Assembly (NCBI RefSeq): GCF_026342735.1
Contig: NZ_JAPEMM010000001.1
Span: 6,076,001-6,140,000 of the forward strand
From: Streptomyces sp. NBC_00193
GTDB taxonomy: Bacteria > Actinomycetota > Actinomycetes > Streptomycetales > Streptomycetaceae
Length of the DNA stretch: 64,000 nt
Direction: 5' to 3'
Shown here: positions 29,354 to 37,576 of the stretch, piece after piece
Numbering within the stretch: position 1 is the stretch's first letter
Layout of the letters: every line of letters begins with the position of its first letter
Notes under the pieces: generated by a model
What the model was told of the DNA's origin: nothing
Databases searched by the model: none
Seen by the model: only the letters and a program-made list of their open reading frames with translations
Program-made: the position numbers and the translations under genes

Positions 29354-29383
29354 GGAGCGGGCGCCGGTGGGCCCGAAGCCGGG

Positions 29384-29458
29384 CGGCCGGAGCCCGTCGG
29401 CCCGGAGTCCGTCGGCCCGGAGCCCATCGACCCGGCGTCCGGCGGCCCGGCACCCGTC
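29384..29458. repeat. Five degenerate tandem 15-base units
   Basis: Units resembling GGCCCGGAGYCCGTC start at 29384, 29399, 29414, 29429 and 29444. They fill the space between the GH15 stop and the end of the decayed ABC ATPase gene and encode no supported protein. Confidence 0.65.
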
Positions 29459-29996
29459 AGCCCGGGCGCAGCTCCCGGGCCAGCCGGCCGCGCAGCCGGG
29501 CGAACTCGGGGGAGGCCCGCAACCCCGCGACGTCCGTGGCCGGGTCGCGGGGGAGCGGCACCGGCAGGTCGGCCACCACCCGGCCCGGACCGGCCGCCAT
29601 CACCAGGACGCGGGATCCCAGCAGCACCGCCTCCTCGACCGAATGCGTCACGAACAGCACGGTCGTGCCGAGCCGCCCGGCCAGGGATCGGACCTCCTCC
29701 TGGAGGCGCTCCCGGGTCAGCGCGTCCAGGGCGGCGAACGGCTCGTCCATCAGCAGCAGTTCGGGCTCCGCCGCCAGGGCGCGGGCCAGCGCCACCCGCT
29801 GCTGCTGGCCGCCGGACAGCTCCCAGGTGCGCCGGCCGCCCATACCGGGCAGACCCACCCGGTCCAGCAACTCGGTGATCCGGCCCGGCCGCTGGGACCG
29901 CGGCACCCCGTGGCGGGCCAGCGCGAAGCCGAGGTTCCCGCCGACGGTGCGCCACGGGAACAGCCGCGGCTGCTGGAACACCATCCCCGCACCCCG
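29457..29996 (-). pseudogene. ssuB: Sulfonate/taurine-type ABC ATPase lacking its Walker A
   Basis: The surviving frame begins at RGAGMVFQQPRLFPWR, that is at the Q-loop, and continues with signature LSGGQQQR, Walker B LLLMDEPFAALD and switch His THSVEEA to a normal C-terminus. The first 75 or so residues, including the Walker A P-loop, are missing. Without it ATP cannot be bound, so the gene is dead. The upstream junction at about 29997-30010 is a GC-rich run joining it, out of frame, to a fragment of a binding-protein gene. Family assignment to SsuB/TauB rests on the neighbouring genes and the QPRLFPW motif. Confidence 0.8.
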
Positions 29997-30009
29997 CCCG
30001 GGGCGCGGG

Positions 30010-30174
30010 GCCCTTGGTGACGGGGCTCGACCCGGCCAGGCCCAGGTCCAGATCCACCGAACCGGCGATCACGGCCGTGTTGACGTCACCGCCGGACTCG
30101 AACTTCACCCACTTCACGTCGGCTTCGGGCAGGGCCTGCTCCAGCAGCCGCTGGTTCTTCACGATCAGGTCGGG
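30010..30174 (-). pseudogene. ssuA: Internal fragment of an aliphatic-sulfonate-binding protein
   Basis: About 55 codons survive: PDLIVKNQRLLEQALP, then VKWVKFESGGDVNTAVIAGSV and DLGLAGSSPVTKG. These match the first beta-alpha units of SsuA/TauA-type periplasmic binding proteins. The signal peptide and start are gone, and everything after residue ~110 of a normal protein is gone too. The 3' break abuts the truncated ATPase gene. A single large deletion plus loss of the 5' end explains the structure. Confidence 0.75.
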
Positions 30175-30241
30175 CGTTTCTGGGCACGACGGAACTCCAT
30201 TGGTGAGGAAGTGGGTTGGGGGGAAAGAGGGGCGTGGGCGG

Positions 30242-31115
30242 TCAGCCGCGGCCGCGCCAGGGGACGGCGTACCGCTCGATTCCCCGGAGCAGGGCGTCGA
30301 GCACGATCCCGGACAGTCCGATGGCGAGGATTCCGGCGATCACCAGGGCCGTCAGGTTGTAGCGCTGGGCGTCGCGGATCATGCCGCCGATGCCGGGCAC
30401 GCCGTTGATGGTCTCCGCTGCCACGACGGAGGTGTAGGCGACCCCGACGGCGATCCGGATGCCCGTGAGGATCTCGGGCAGCGCGGCGGGCAGCCGCACC
30501 GACAGCAGCAGGGAAGCCGGACCGGAGCCCAACGCCCTGGCTGCCTCGACGAGTTCGTCCGGAACGGTCCGCACGGCCGCCGTCGTGGCCGCCGCGATCG
30601 GCGGCAGCGCGGCGATCACCAGCAGCCAGATCTTCGGGGCCTCGTCGATGCCGAACCAGATGACGAGCAGCGAGAGGTACGCGAGCGGCGGCAGGGTCCG
30701 CAGGAAGGCCACGGCCGGCTCCAGCACCACCGCGAGCGGCCGGACGGTGCCGATCGGCAGCCCCAGGGGCACTCCGGCCAGCACGGCGTACGCGGAGCCG
30801 GTGCCGATCCGGCCCAGGCTCACCCCGAGGTGCTCCACCAGCAGGTGGCCGCCGTAGCCGCGAACCCCGTCGTGCGTGGTGGACGCCAGCAGGAACTGCC
30901 GCCACACCTCACCGGGCGAGGGGGACCAGCACCCTCGGCCACAGCTCGGCCACCACCGCCTGCCAGGCGGCGAGCAGGACGGCCAGGGCGAGGAGGCGCA
31001 GCGCGGTCCAGCGCAGCGCCTCCCGGATCCGGGCCCGGGACCGCGGCGCGGCGCCGTCCGCGGGGGCGTCGGGCGGGTCGAGCCGGCGGGGGGCCTCCGT
31101 GGTGAGCGCGGTCAC
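30242..31115 (-). pseudogene. ssuC: Sulfonate ABC transporter permease with a one-base frameshift
   Basis: The 5' frame starts at GTG 31115 (overlapping the monooxygenase stop) and encodes TALTTEAPRR...ALAVLLAAWQAVVA and ELWPRVLVP, then reaches a stop at 30909-30911. The following frame carries GEVWRQFLL onward through the membrane domain with the EAA loop (EAARALGSGPASLLLSVRLPAALPEI in two parts) to a normal end at 30242. Removing one base from the five-G run at 30920-30924 joins the halves as LVPSPGEVW, the expected family sequence. So a +1 slip in a homopolymer broke the gene. It could also be a sequencing error, but all neighbouring genes of the operon are damaged as well. Confidence 0.8.
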
Positions 31116-32118
31116 GCGGCCGCCTCCGCGGTCAGGGCGCGCAGACGCGGGGCGACCTCTTCGCCCACCCGGTAGGCCTCTTCGAGATGCGGATAGCCGG
31201 ACAGGATGAACTCGTCGACGCCCAGGGCCCGGTACTCCGCCAGCCGCGCGGCGGCCTCGTCGTGCGAGCCGACCAGGGCCGTCCCCGCACCCTCGCGGAC
31301 CAGCCCGATGCCCGCCCACAGGTTCGGTGCCACCGTGAGCCGTTCGGCGTCCGCGACCCCGCCGTGCAGGGCCGCCATCCGGGCCTGCCCGGTGGATTCC
31401 ATGGCGGCGAACCGCTCCTGGGTGGCCCGGACCGCCGCCGGATCCAGCCCGGCGAGGATCCGGTCCGCCTCGGCCCAGGCCTCGGCCGCGGAGTCCCGGC
31501 TGATGACGTGCAGCCGCAGGCCGAAGCGGACCGTGCGGTCCGCCGAACGCGCCCGCTCGCGCAGCCGGTCGATGCGCGCCGCGACGGCCGACGGCGGCTC
31601 GCCCCACAGCAGTTGTGCGTCGGCGTGCCGGGCGGCGACCTCCTCGGCCGCGGGCGCGCCTCCGCCGAAGTACAGCGGGACCGGGTGGCGCAGCTCCGGA
31701 TCGGTGAGGCGCGCTCCCTCGATGTGCAGGTGGGTGCCTTCGTGGTCCACGGACTTCCCGTCCAGGAGGGCCGCAGCACGGCCATCACCTCATCGGTGCG
31801 GGCGTAGCGCTCGTCGTGTGCCAGCCCGTCCCCGTAGGTCCGCTGCTCGGCGGGATCGCCGCCCGTCACCACGTTCAGCCCGAGCCGGCCACCGGCGAAC
31901 CTGCGGAAGGCGTCAGCCTGTTGGGCGATCAATGTCGGGCTCGCGAAACCCGCGCGGAAGGCCACGAGGAAGCCGATCCGGGTGGTGTGCTGCGTCAGCG
32001 CGGCCGTCAGGATCCACGGATCGACGCAACCGAGCCCCACGGGTGTCAACAGCGAATGGAATCCGGCCTGTTCGGCGGCGCGGGCGACCTGCGCCAGGTA
32101 CGGAACGTCCGCGGGTCG
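31112..32118 (-). pseudogene. ssuD: FMNH2-dependent alkanesulfonate monooxygenase (LLM class), frameshifted and without a start
   Basis: Recognisable protein begins at RPADVPYLAQVARAAEQAGF and runs through TPVGLGCVDPWILTAAL, IGFLVAFRAGF and GRLGLNVVTGG, typical of SsuD luciferase-like enzymes that release sulfite from alkanesulfonates. At 31768-31772 one base is missing: adding a G restores AVLRALLDGKSVDHEGTH and joins the second frame, which ends at 31112 with YRALGVDEFILSGYPHLEEAYRVGE (in parts). Upstream of 32118 the frame stays open but offers no ATG, GTG or TTG before a stop and lacks the FHWFLP-type N-terminus. Two independent lesions make it a pseudogene. Confidence 0.82.
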
Positions 32119-32318
32119 GCGGTGGCACGTGTACGGGGAAGTGCGGGCAGGGATGCGGGAGTCCGCGCGACCGGAGGCATGGCCGTGATCGGCCCCGCGG
32201 GCAGGGCTGCGGCCACCGCGAACGGCGCGGTGCAGGGGAATGCTGAAAGAAGGGGTGAAGGGTGCGCCGAGAGGCGCGGACTCATCCGTACGGAGTCAGA
32301 TGCGACGGATCGGTGAGA

Positions 32319-32414
32319 TCAACAGCCGTGCGTACGGGAGGCGGCAGCCCGACAGAGCATGGTCGACACACGCAGCAGATCTACGTGACGACGCGATACG
32401 AGTACGGGGGCCAT
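32319..32414 (-). CDS. Sulfur-operon leader peptide (31 residues)
   Basis: A 31-residue frame with ATG at 32414 and AGGA 8 bases upstream encodes MAPVLVSRRHVDLLRVSTML followed by CRAA and a C-terminal HGC. The VSRRHVDLLRVSxxLC pattern is that of the short putative leader peptides placed in front of cysteine, sulfate and sulfonate genes in Streptomyces. It ends about 200 bases before the first recognisable codon of the monooxygenase pseudogene, on the same strand. Ribosome stalling at its Cys codons under sulfur limitation is the usual hypothesis. The peptide looks intact although the operon it would control is broken. Confidence 0.8.
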   Translation of the reverse strand: MAPVLVSRRHVDLLRVSTMLCRAAASRTHGC

Positions 32415-32837
32415 GGGGTGCATCCTGTCGGTGTCCGGGCGGTATCGACAAGCAGAGTCCGGATGATGGACGAAATCTTCCCAGATTCCGGGCGAAAGCG
32501 GGATCGGTTCGTCTACCGGGGCTCCTTCGGGAGGCGGGTACCGCCGGGGCGGAAGCGGAATCGGATGCACGACGCTACGGGGGATGCGCGACGGGTACGG
32601 GGAGGCGCGAAGGTGCGGCGGGTGCGGCGGGACCGTGGGGCCTCGGGGGTGTGCCGGGACGACGGGGCGCCGGGGCATCGGCCGCGGGGCGTACGGGTCG
32701 GAGCAGGCAGGCAGGCGTCAGCGGGGACAACAGGAGCGCGACAGGAGGCGCTGGGTGACGGTCATGGCGCGGAGCATGGACGAAGCGGTGGAGCGGGGGA
32801 GACACCCGTTCCACCATTCGGGACGGCGGTACGACGC
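32415..32837. other. Non-coding gap upstream of the sulfur leader peptide
   Basis: This 423-base stretch has no reading frame with convincing codon bias or recognisable product. It must hold the promoter of the leader peptide (minus strand) and the 3' end of the XRE regulator transcript. No clear promoter boxes, tRNA or repeat were found. Confidence 0.5.
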
Positions 32838-33716
32838 TCAGTGCCGGGGGCCGGCCCCCGCCAGGGCGTCCACCCGGGCGTCCTCCCGGCGCTTCAGCAG
32901 CTCGGCGCTGGCCGCGTCGGCGGGCAGGAAGGCCTCCAGGTGCAGCTCGGCCAGGGTCACGTCCACGGCGGTCGCGAACGAGGTCAGCGTGGTCAGCAGC
33001 CGGAGCTCCCCCGCGGAGGTCCGCAGCCGCAGGGGCACGGCGAAGCCGAGATGCTCGGCCGGGCTGGAGCCGTCGCCATGGCCGGAGCCCGAGTGTGCCG
33101 TCTCCGGGCGCGGTGCGGCCGTCGCCAGGTAGCCGTCCAGCTCCTCCGCCAGTGCCTCCAGTTCCGGATCGGGGTGCGCCGAGGCCCGGGTGCGCAGGCT
33201 CTCCGTGATGTGCCGTCCCCAGGCCGACAGGTTCACCACGCGCGGCCCCATGCCCTCCGGGTGCAGCGCGAGCCTCAGCACGTTCACGGGCGGAGCGAGC
33301 AGGTGCGCGGCGGCGCCCTCCGTGAGCACGTCGAACGCCGCGTTCGCCAGGACGAGTTCGCCCCGGGGACCGGCCACCACCGCCGGGTACGGGAGGTGCC
33401 CGGTCAGGATCGACCGCAGCGCCTCCATGGCCGGCCCGATGGACTCGGCGTCCCGCGCGGACTCGGCGTACAGGGGGGCGTAACCAGCGCTGAGCAGGAG
33501 GGAGTTGCGCTCCCGGAGGGTCAGCCCGAGGGATTCGGCGAGCCGTACCACCATCGCCCGCCCCGGGGTCGAGCGGCCGCTCTCGATGAAGCTGAGGTGG
33601 CGCTGCGTGGTCCCGGCGAGGGTGGCCAGTTCCAGCTGGCTCATCCGCCGCAGGGCCCGGCGGCGGCGCATCTCGCGGGCGAAGGGGGGCGGCTCGGGGG
33701 AGACGGTGGTGGTCAT
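32838..33716 (-). CDS. XRE-family regulator with MmyB-like ligand domain
   Basis: 292 residues. The HTH lies at about 12-70 (MRRRRALRRMSQLELATLAGTTQRHLSFIESGRSTP, in parts), and the C-terminal ~180 residues form the MmyB-like PAS-type domain (NSLLLSAGYAPLYAES, VVAGPRGELVLANAAFDVL, LRLALHPEGMGPRVVN). In Streptomyces this family commonly regulates an adjacent, divergent oxidoreductase gene; the divergent zinc-type dehydrogenase fits. The ATG at 33716 is preceded by AAAGGGGAG with very short spacing, so translation may start less efficiently. Confidence 0.87.
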   Translation of the reverse strand: MTTTVSPEPPPFAREMRRRRALRRMSQLELATLAGTTQRHLSFIESGRSTPGRAMVVRLAESLGLTLRERNSLLLSAGYAPLYAESARDAESIGPAMEALRSILTGHLPYPAVVAGPRGELVLANAAFDVLTEGAAAHLLAPPVNVLRLALHPEGMGPRVVNLSAWGRHITESLRTRASAHPDPELEALAEELDGYLATAAPRPETAHSGSGHGDGSSPAEHLGFAVPLRLRTSAGELRLLTTLTSFATAVDVTLAELHLEAFLPADAASAELLKRREDARVDALAGAGPRH

Positions 33717-33882
33717 CTCCCCTTTCTAGCCGCCGCGCTCGCGGAGCCGTCGATTCCCCGGAGGGAATTGCCGCGCGTGTTCGAGCACCGCAGCATCGGG
33801 GTCATCGGAATCGGAAGCGGCACCGGGGCGGCATGGCCGGCGGTGCCGGAACCGGATGTCGGACGACCGGCCGGAGGCCACC

Positions 33883-34914
33883 ATGCGCGCGTACCACCTG
33901 GAGACGTTCGGCACGATCGAGGGCATCGTCCTGCGCGACCACGGCGGCCCCCGCCCGGTCCCGGCCGGCCCGACCGGGATCGTGGTCCGCGTCCGGGCCG
34001 CCTCCCTCAACAAGCGCGATCTGCTGATCCTGCGCGAGCGCTACCCGCTGTCCGCCGCGCCCGGCGTGGTCCCGCTGAGCGACGGCGCGGGCGAGGTGGT
34101 CGCGGTCGGGGAGGCGGTGACGCGTGTCGCGGTCGGCGACCGCGTCTCCTGCGCCTACTTCCCGCGCTGGCGCGACGGCAGGATCACCCCGGACCTGGTC
34201 GACCAGCCCGGCTGCACCCTCGACGGGATGCTCTCGGAGTACGCCCTGCTCGACGAGGAGTGGGCGGTCCGCGTCCCGCAGCACCTGACCTGGGAGGAGG
34301 CCGCGACCCTGCCGTGCGCCGCGGTCACCGCCTGGAACGCGCTGACCGGCGGGGAGGGCGGAGCGCCCCTGCCGGGGCAGAGCGTGCTGACCCTCGGCAC
34401 CGGTCCGGTCGCGCTCTTCGCCGTGCAGTTCGCGAAACTGCTGGGCTGCCGGGTCGTCTCGACCACGTCGAGCGAGGAGAAGGCCGACCGGCTGAAGGCA
34501 CTGGGCTCCGACGCGGTCGTGAACTACGTCAGCACACCCGAGTGGGGCTCCACGGTCCGGGAGTTGACCGACGGCGGCGCCGACCTGGTGGTGGAGACGG
34601 GCGGCCCGGACACCATCGAGCAGTCGGTGCGCGCCAGTGCGCTCTACGGGCAGATCGCCCTGCTGATCACCGCCAGTGCCGCGAAGTCCGGGATCGAGAT
34701 CTCGCACGCCGCGTACGCATCGAGCCTCGCGACGATCCGGCGGGTGTTCGTCGGCAGCCGGACCCAGTTCGAGTCGATGAACCGGGCCGTCGCGGCGCAC
34801 GGGCTGCACCCGGTGATCGACCGGGTGCTCCCCTTCGAGGAGGCCCGCGAGGCCTACCGCGGCTACGCCGAGGACGCGCCCTTCGGCAAGGTGGTGATCA
34901 GCATCGGGGCATGA
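33883..34914 (+). CDS. Zinc-type/quinone-oxidoreductase-like alcohol dehydrogenase
   Basis: 343 residues of the MDR superfamily. SLNKRDLLILRERYP, SDGAGEVVAVGEAVTRVAVGDRV and PCAAVTAWNAL are typical of the NAD(P)-dependent group; the cofactor-binding Rossmann motif is TLGTGPVALFAVQFAKLLG (GTGPVA). The Cys/His ligands of classical catalytic zinc are not evident, so it may be a zinc-independent quinone reductase-like enzyme. GGAGG precedes the ATG by 6 bases, favouring 33883 over an upstream start at 33856. It is divergent from and probably controlled by the XRE regulator. Confidence 0.87.
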   Translation: MRAYHLETFGTIEGIVLRDHGGPRPVPAGPTGIVVRVRAASLNKRDLLILRERYPLSAAPGVVPLSDGAGEVVAVGEAVTRVAVGDRVSCAYFPRWRDGRITPDLVDQPGCTLDGMLSEYALLDEEWAVRVPQHLTWEEAATLPCAAVTAWNALTGGEGGAPLPGQSVLTLGTGPVALFAVQFAKLLGCRVVSTTSSEEKADRLKALGSDAVVNYVSTPEWGSTVRELTDGGADLVVETGGPDTIEQSVRASALYGQIALLITASAAKSGIEISHAAYASSLATIRRVFVGSRTQFESMNRAVAAHGLHPVIDRVLPFEEAREAYRGYAEDAPFGKVVISIGA

Positions 34915-34934
34915 CCCGGCGCCCGGTCCGACCG

Positions 34935-36365
34935 CTACGCGGAGGCGGCAGGAGCCGCGGCCGAAGCCGGGTCGTCCTCGTCCACCGGGATGCTGACCAG
35001 CCAGCGGGTGTCCTTGCGGGGGCGCAGGTACAGCGCCCAGTACAGGGTGGCGACCGCGGTGATCCCGCCGGTCCACAGCAGGTACTGGGTCTCCTGCTGG
35101 GTGAGGATGTACGCGAACACCAGGATCAGCACGATCGGCACGGCGGGCCACAGCGGCATCCGCCAGGCCGCCGTCTCGCGGTGCGCCCCGCGGCGGCTGG
35201 CCAGCGCGGCCACGGCGACCAGCAGGTACATGCCGGTCACCGAGACGCCGGTGACCCCGTAGAGGGTGTCCAGGTTGACGAAGCACATCGCCGCGCCGGG
35301 GATGCCGACGAGCAGGGTGGCCACCCACGGGGAGCCGAACCGGCCGAGCCGCGAGAGCGCGGAGTTGACCGGCGCGGGCCAGGCCTTGTCGCGGGCGGAG
35401 GCGAACAGCACCCGGGAGTTCTGGATGACCATGACGATGCCCGCGTTGACGATGGCGAGGGCCACGCAGAGGCTGACGAAGGTGCCGACGGCCGAGTTGG
35501 ACCAGGCGGTCACCATGGTGCCGAGGTCGCCGGAGGTCAGGGCCTCCAGGTCGGGGGCGCCCAGGGTGATGGCGATGACCGGTACCAGGATGACGGCGGC
35601 GGAGATGGCGAGGGTGGCCAGCACGGTCCGCGGAACGTTGCGGCGCGGGTTCTCCAGCTCCTCCGAGAGGTAGACGGCCGTCGAGAAGCCCTGGGTGACG
35701 AAGAGCGCGATGGCGAGCCCGGAGACGACCATCATCGCGGTGACGGTGGACGTGCCGCCGCCCTCCGCCACCACGGTGCCGTGCACGAGGGCGCCGGCGC
35801 CCCGCTCGCTGTGGGCGAAGCCGAGCACGGCGACGAGCCCGGCCGCCACGACCTCCAGGACGAGGAAGATGCCGGTGATCCAGGCGTTGGCCCGCAGGTC
35901 GAGGAGACCGGCGAGGGTGGCGAGCAGCATCACGCCGGCGCCTGCGGCCGGGGCCGGTATGTCGACGACGGGGGCGAGGTAGTCGGCGGTGCCCATGGCG
36001 ATCACGGGCGGCACGATCATCACGACCAGCAGGGACAGGACGAAGACCAGCCAGCCGGCCAGCCGGCCGGACAAGGTGGACACCATCGCGTACTCGCCGC
36101 CGGCGCTGGGGATGAGGGTGCCCAGCTCCGAGTAGCAGAACGCGACCCCGATGCAGAGCAGGGAGCCGATCGCGATGGTGAGCGCGGTCCAGGTGCCGAG
36201 GCTGGAGAAGAGGTCCGGGACCACGACGAAGAGGGTCGAGGCGGGCGTCACGCACGAGAGGGTGAGCAGGGTTCCGCCGACGACGCCGATGGAACGCTTG
36301 AGCTTCTGGGGCACGGGACCGGTGGCGGGGGAGAGGGCCTGAGGAGCGCTGATCGTGTCAGTCAT
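34935..36365 (-). CDS. APC-superfamily amino-acid/polyamine permease
   Basis: 476 residues with about 12 membrane segments. The N-terminal signature is KRSIGVVGGTLLTLSCVTPAST, and YSELGTLIPSAGGEYAMV is the second conserved helix of the family. EELENPRRNVPRTVLATL marks the loop between segments. It would import or exchange an amino acid or amine by proton/cation coupling. The ATG at 36365 was chosen; an upstream in-frame start (36440) lacks a clear ribosome site. It converges with the dehydrogenase across 20 bases, so no operon partner exists. Confidence 0.87.
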   Translation of the reverse strand: MTDTISAPQALSPATGPVPQKLKRSIGVVGGTLLTLSCVTPASTLFVVVPDLFSSLGTWTALTIAIGSLLCIGVAFCYSELGTLIPSAGGEYAMVSTLSGRLAGWLVFVLSLLVVMIVPPVIAMGTADYLAPVVDIPAPAAGAGVMLLATLAGLLDLRANAWITGIFLVLEVVAAGLVAVLGFAHSERGAGALVHGTVVAEGGGTSTVTAMMVVSGLAIALFVTQGFSTAVYLSEELENPRRNVPRTVLATLAISAAVILVPVIAITLGAPDLEALTSGDLGTMVTAWSNSAVGTFVSLCVALAIVNAGIVMVIQNSRVLFASARDKAWPAPVNSALSRLGRFGSPWVATLLVGIPGAAMCFVNLDTLYGVTGVSVTGMYLLVAVAALASRRGAHRETAAWRMPLWPAVPIVLILVFAYILTQQETQYLLWTGGITAVATLYWALYLRPRKDTRWLVSIPVDEDDPASAAAPAASA

Positions 36366-36482
36366 CGGTGCGGTGTTCCGATCGGCAGATGCGGTGAGTG
36401 AGCGCGGGAGCGGTATCGCCTCCGAGGCGGTGGTGGGCACGTCTGGTTCGGTGGCTCCCGGGCCGAATGGAATCTCCGCGAG

Positions 36483-36514
36483 ATCCGCAGGTCAAGAGCT
36501 GTCTACCTGCGGAT
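36483..36514. other. Hairpin in the gap upstream of the APC permease
   Basis: Perfect 10-base arms (36483-36492 and 36505-36514) enclose a 12-base loop. It lies 118 bases upstream of the permease ATG and 137 bases past the stop of the radical SAM gene on the same strand, so it could terminate the STM4015-4011 operon or be part of the permease leader. The rest of 36366-36650 shows no gene. Confidence 0.5.
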
Positions 36515-36650
36515 TTCGTCGTCCGGAGACGAGTCGGCCGCCCCGCGCGTCATGAACGCCGTGTGAACGCTGCACGATCACCGTGTGCGATAACCGCATG
36601 TGACCGCCGGTAAATTTCCCTCCGCTTTGCCCACCTGCCGTCCTTCCGTG

Positions 36651-37511
36651 TCACAGCGCCGAACCCCCGGCAGCCGCCGGGATCCGCTCCAGGACGCCGC
36701 CCGCGAAGACGTCGTAGAGCGGGAGCGTCTCCAGGTGGACGTAGCCGATGTGGCAGTCGCAGACCGCCAGGGGGCAGGCGCGCGGGCGCAGGGCCGCCCG
36801 GTACGAGCCGTCGTAGAGGTTGCCCAGCTCCGCCTTGACGAAGTGGCAGCGCCGGACCGTGCCGGAGCCGTCCACCGAGATCACCGAGGCGCCCGTGCGG
36901 CACGGCAGGCCCGCCGAGCGGTGCGGGTGGCGGCTGAACGGGAAGAGCGGGTCCAGGCCCGTCCAGTCGGCCGCCTCCGGATCGGTGTACGCGTGCCCCT
37001 CCGCCGCGTTGACCCACAGGTACACCTCGGGCGGCAGCGCGGCGCGCAGCCGGCGGGCCTCCGCGAGGTGTTCGGGCAGGCCGACCACGCCCACGCTGAA
37101 CCGCACCCCGGAGTCCGCCAGTTCCCGGCACTTGCCCAGGAAGCGGTCGTACGGGGTCTGCCCCGGGTGGTACGTGCACCACAGCGCGAGCGTGTCGAGG
37201 TCGGCCCCGGCGGTCCAGCCGGTGCGGCCGCTCAGATTGGTCTGGATCGCGACGCGGCGCACGTGCGGCAGGTGCGACAGCTCGATCAGGGCGCGCCGGT
37301 ACCAGGAGCGGACCAGGCCCTCGCCCCACGGGGTGAACAGGACGGACAGCCGGTCGCCGGTGTTCCCGGCCGCCCAGCCGGTGAACCGTTCCAGGGCGGC
37401 CCGGTCGGCCGTCAGCAGCTCCCGGCTGTCGCGCCGTTTGGCGAAGGGGCAGTAGGGACAGTCGTAGTCGCAGGAGGACAGCGGCCCCCGGTAGAGCACG
37501 GTCAGGTCCAT
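36651..37511 (-). CDS. STM4011-family radical SAM protein
   Basis: 286 residues. The radical SAM CxxxCxxC motif is C14, C18, C21 in SSCDYDCPYCPFAKR. Further Cys residues in GLPCRTG, VRRCHF and RACPLAVCDCHIGY at the C-terminus resemble a SPASM/twitch-type auxiliary iron-sulfur site. Radical SAM enzymes cleave S-adenosylmethionine to abstract hydrogen from a substrate. Auxiliary-cluster members often modify peptides or oxidise sidechains, but the substrate here is unknown. The gene is the last of the five-gene operon. The ATG at 37511 has GGAGG 9 bases upstream; an overlapping GTG at 37580 is an alternative that would couple it to STM4012. Confidence 0.87.
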   Translation of the reverse strand: MDLTVLYRGPLSSCDYDCPYCPFAKRRDSRELLTADRAALERFTGWAAGNTGDRLSVLFTPWGEGLVRSWYRRALIELSHLPHVRRVAIQTNLSGRTGWTAGADLDTLALWCTYHPGQTPYDRFLGKCRELADSGVRFSVGVVGLPEHLAEARRLRAALPPEVYLWVNAAEGHAYTDPEAADWTGLDPLFPFSRHPHRSAGLPCRTGASVISVDGSGTVRRCHFVKAELGNLYDGSYRAALRPRACPLAVCDCHIGYVHLETLPLYDVFAGGVLERIPAAAGGSAL

Positions 37512-37576
37512 CGGCGGCCCCTCCACGGCGCGCGCCCCCGCTGCCTCTCGCGCCGCAGCCTCCCGCTCCGCCCCCG

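Noticed and set aside
29062..30162. A 366-codon minus-strand frame joining the binding-protein fragment to Gly/Pro-rich repeats
   Set aside because: After the first 55 codons it is an out-of-frame reading of the ATPase remnant and of the 15-base repeats.
33883..36365. XRE regulator, dehydrogenase and APC permease as part of the STM4011-4015 pathway
   Set aside because: The dehydrogenase is on the other strand, and the permease is separated by 285 bases and a hairpin; no link is visible.
32262..36401. A 1379-codon open frame on the plus strand
   Set aside because: It crosses four well-supported genes in other frames and has Arg/Gly/Pro-rich nonsense composition; long antisense frames are usual at this GC content.
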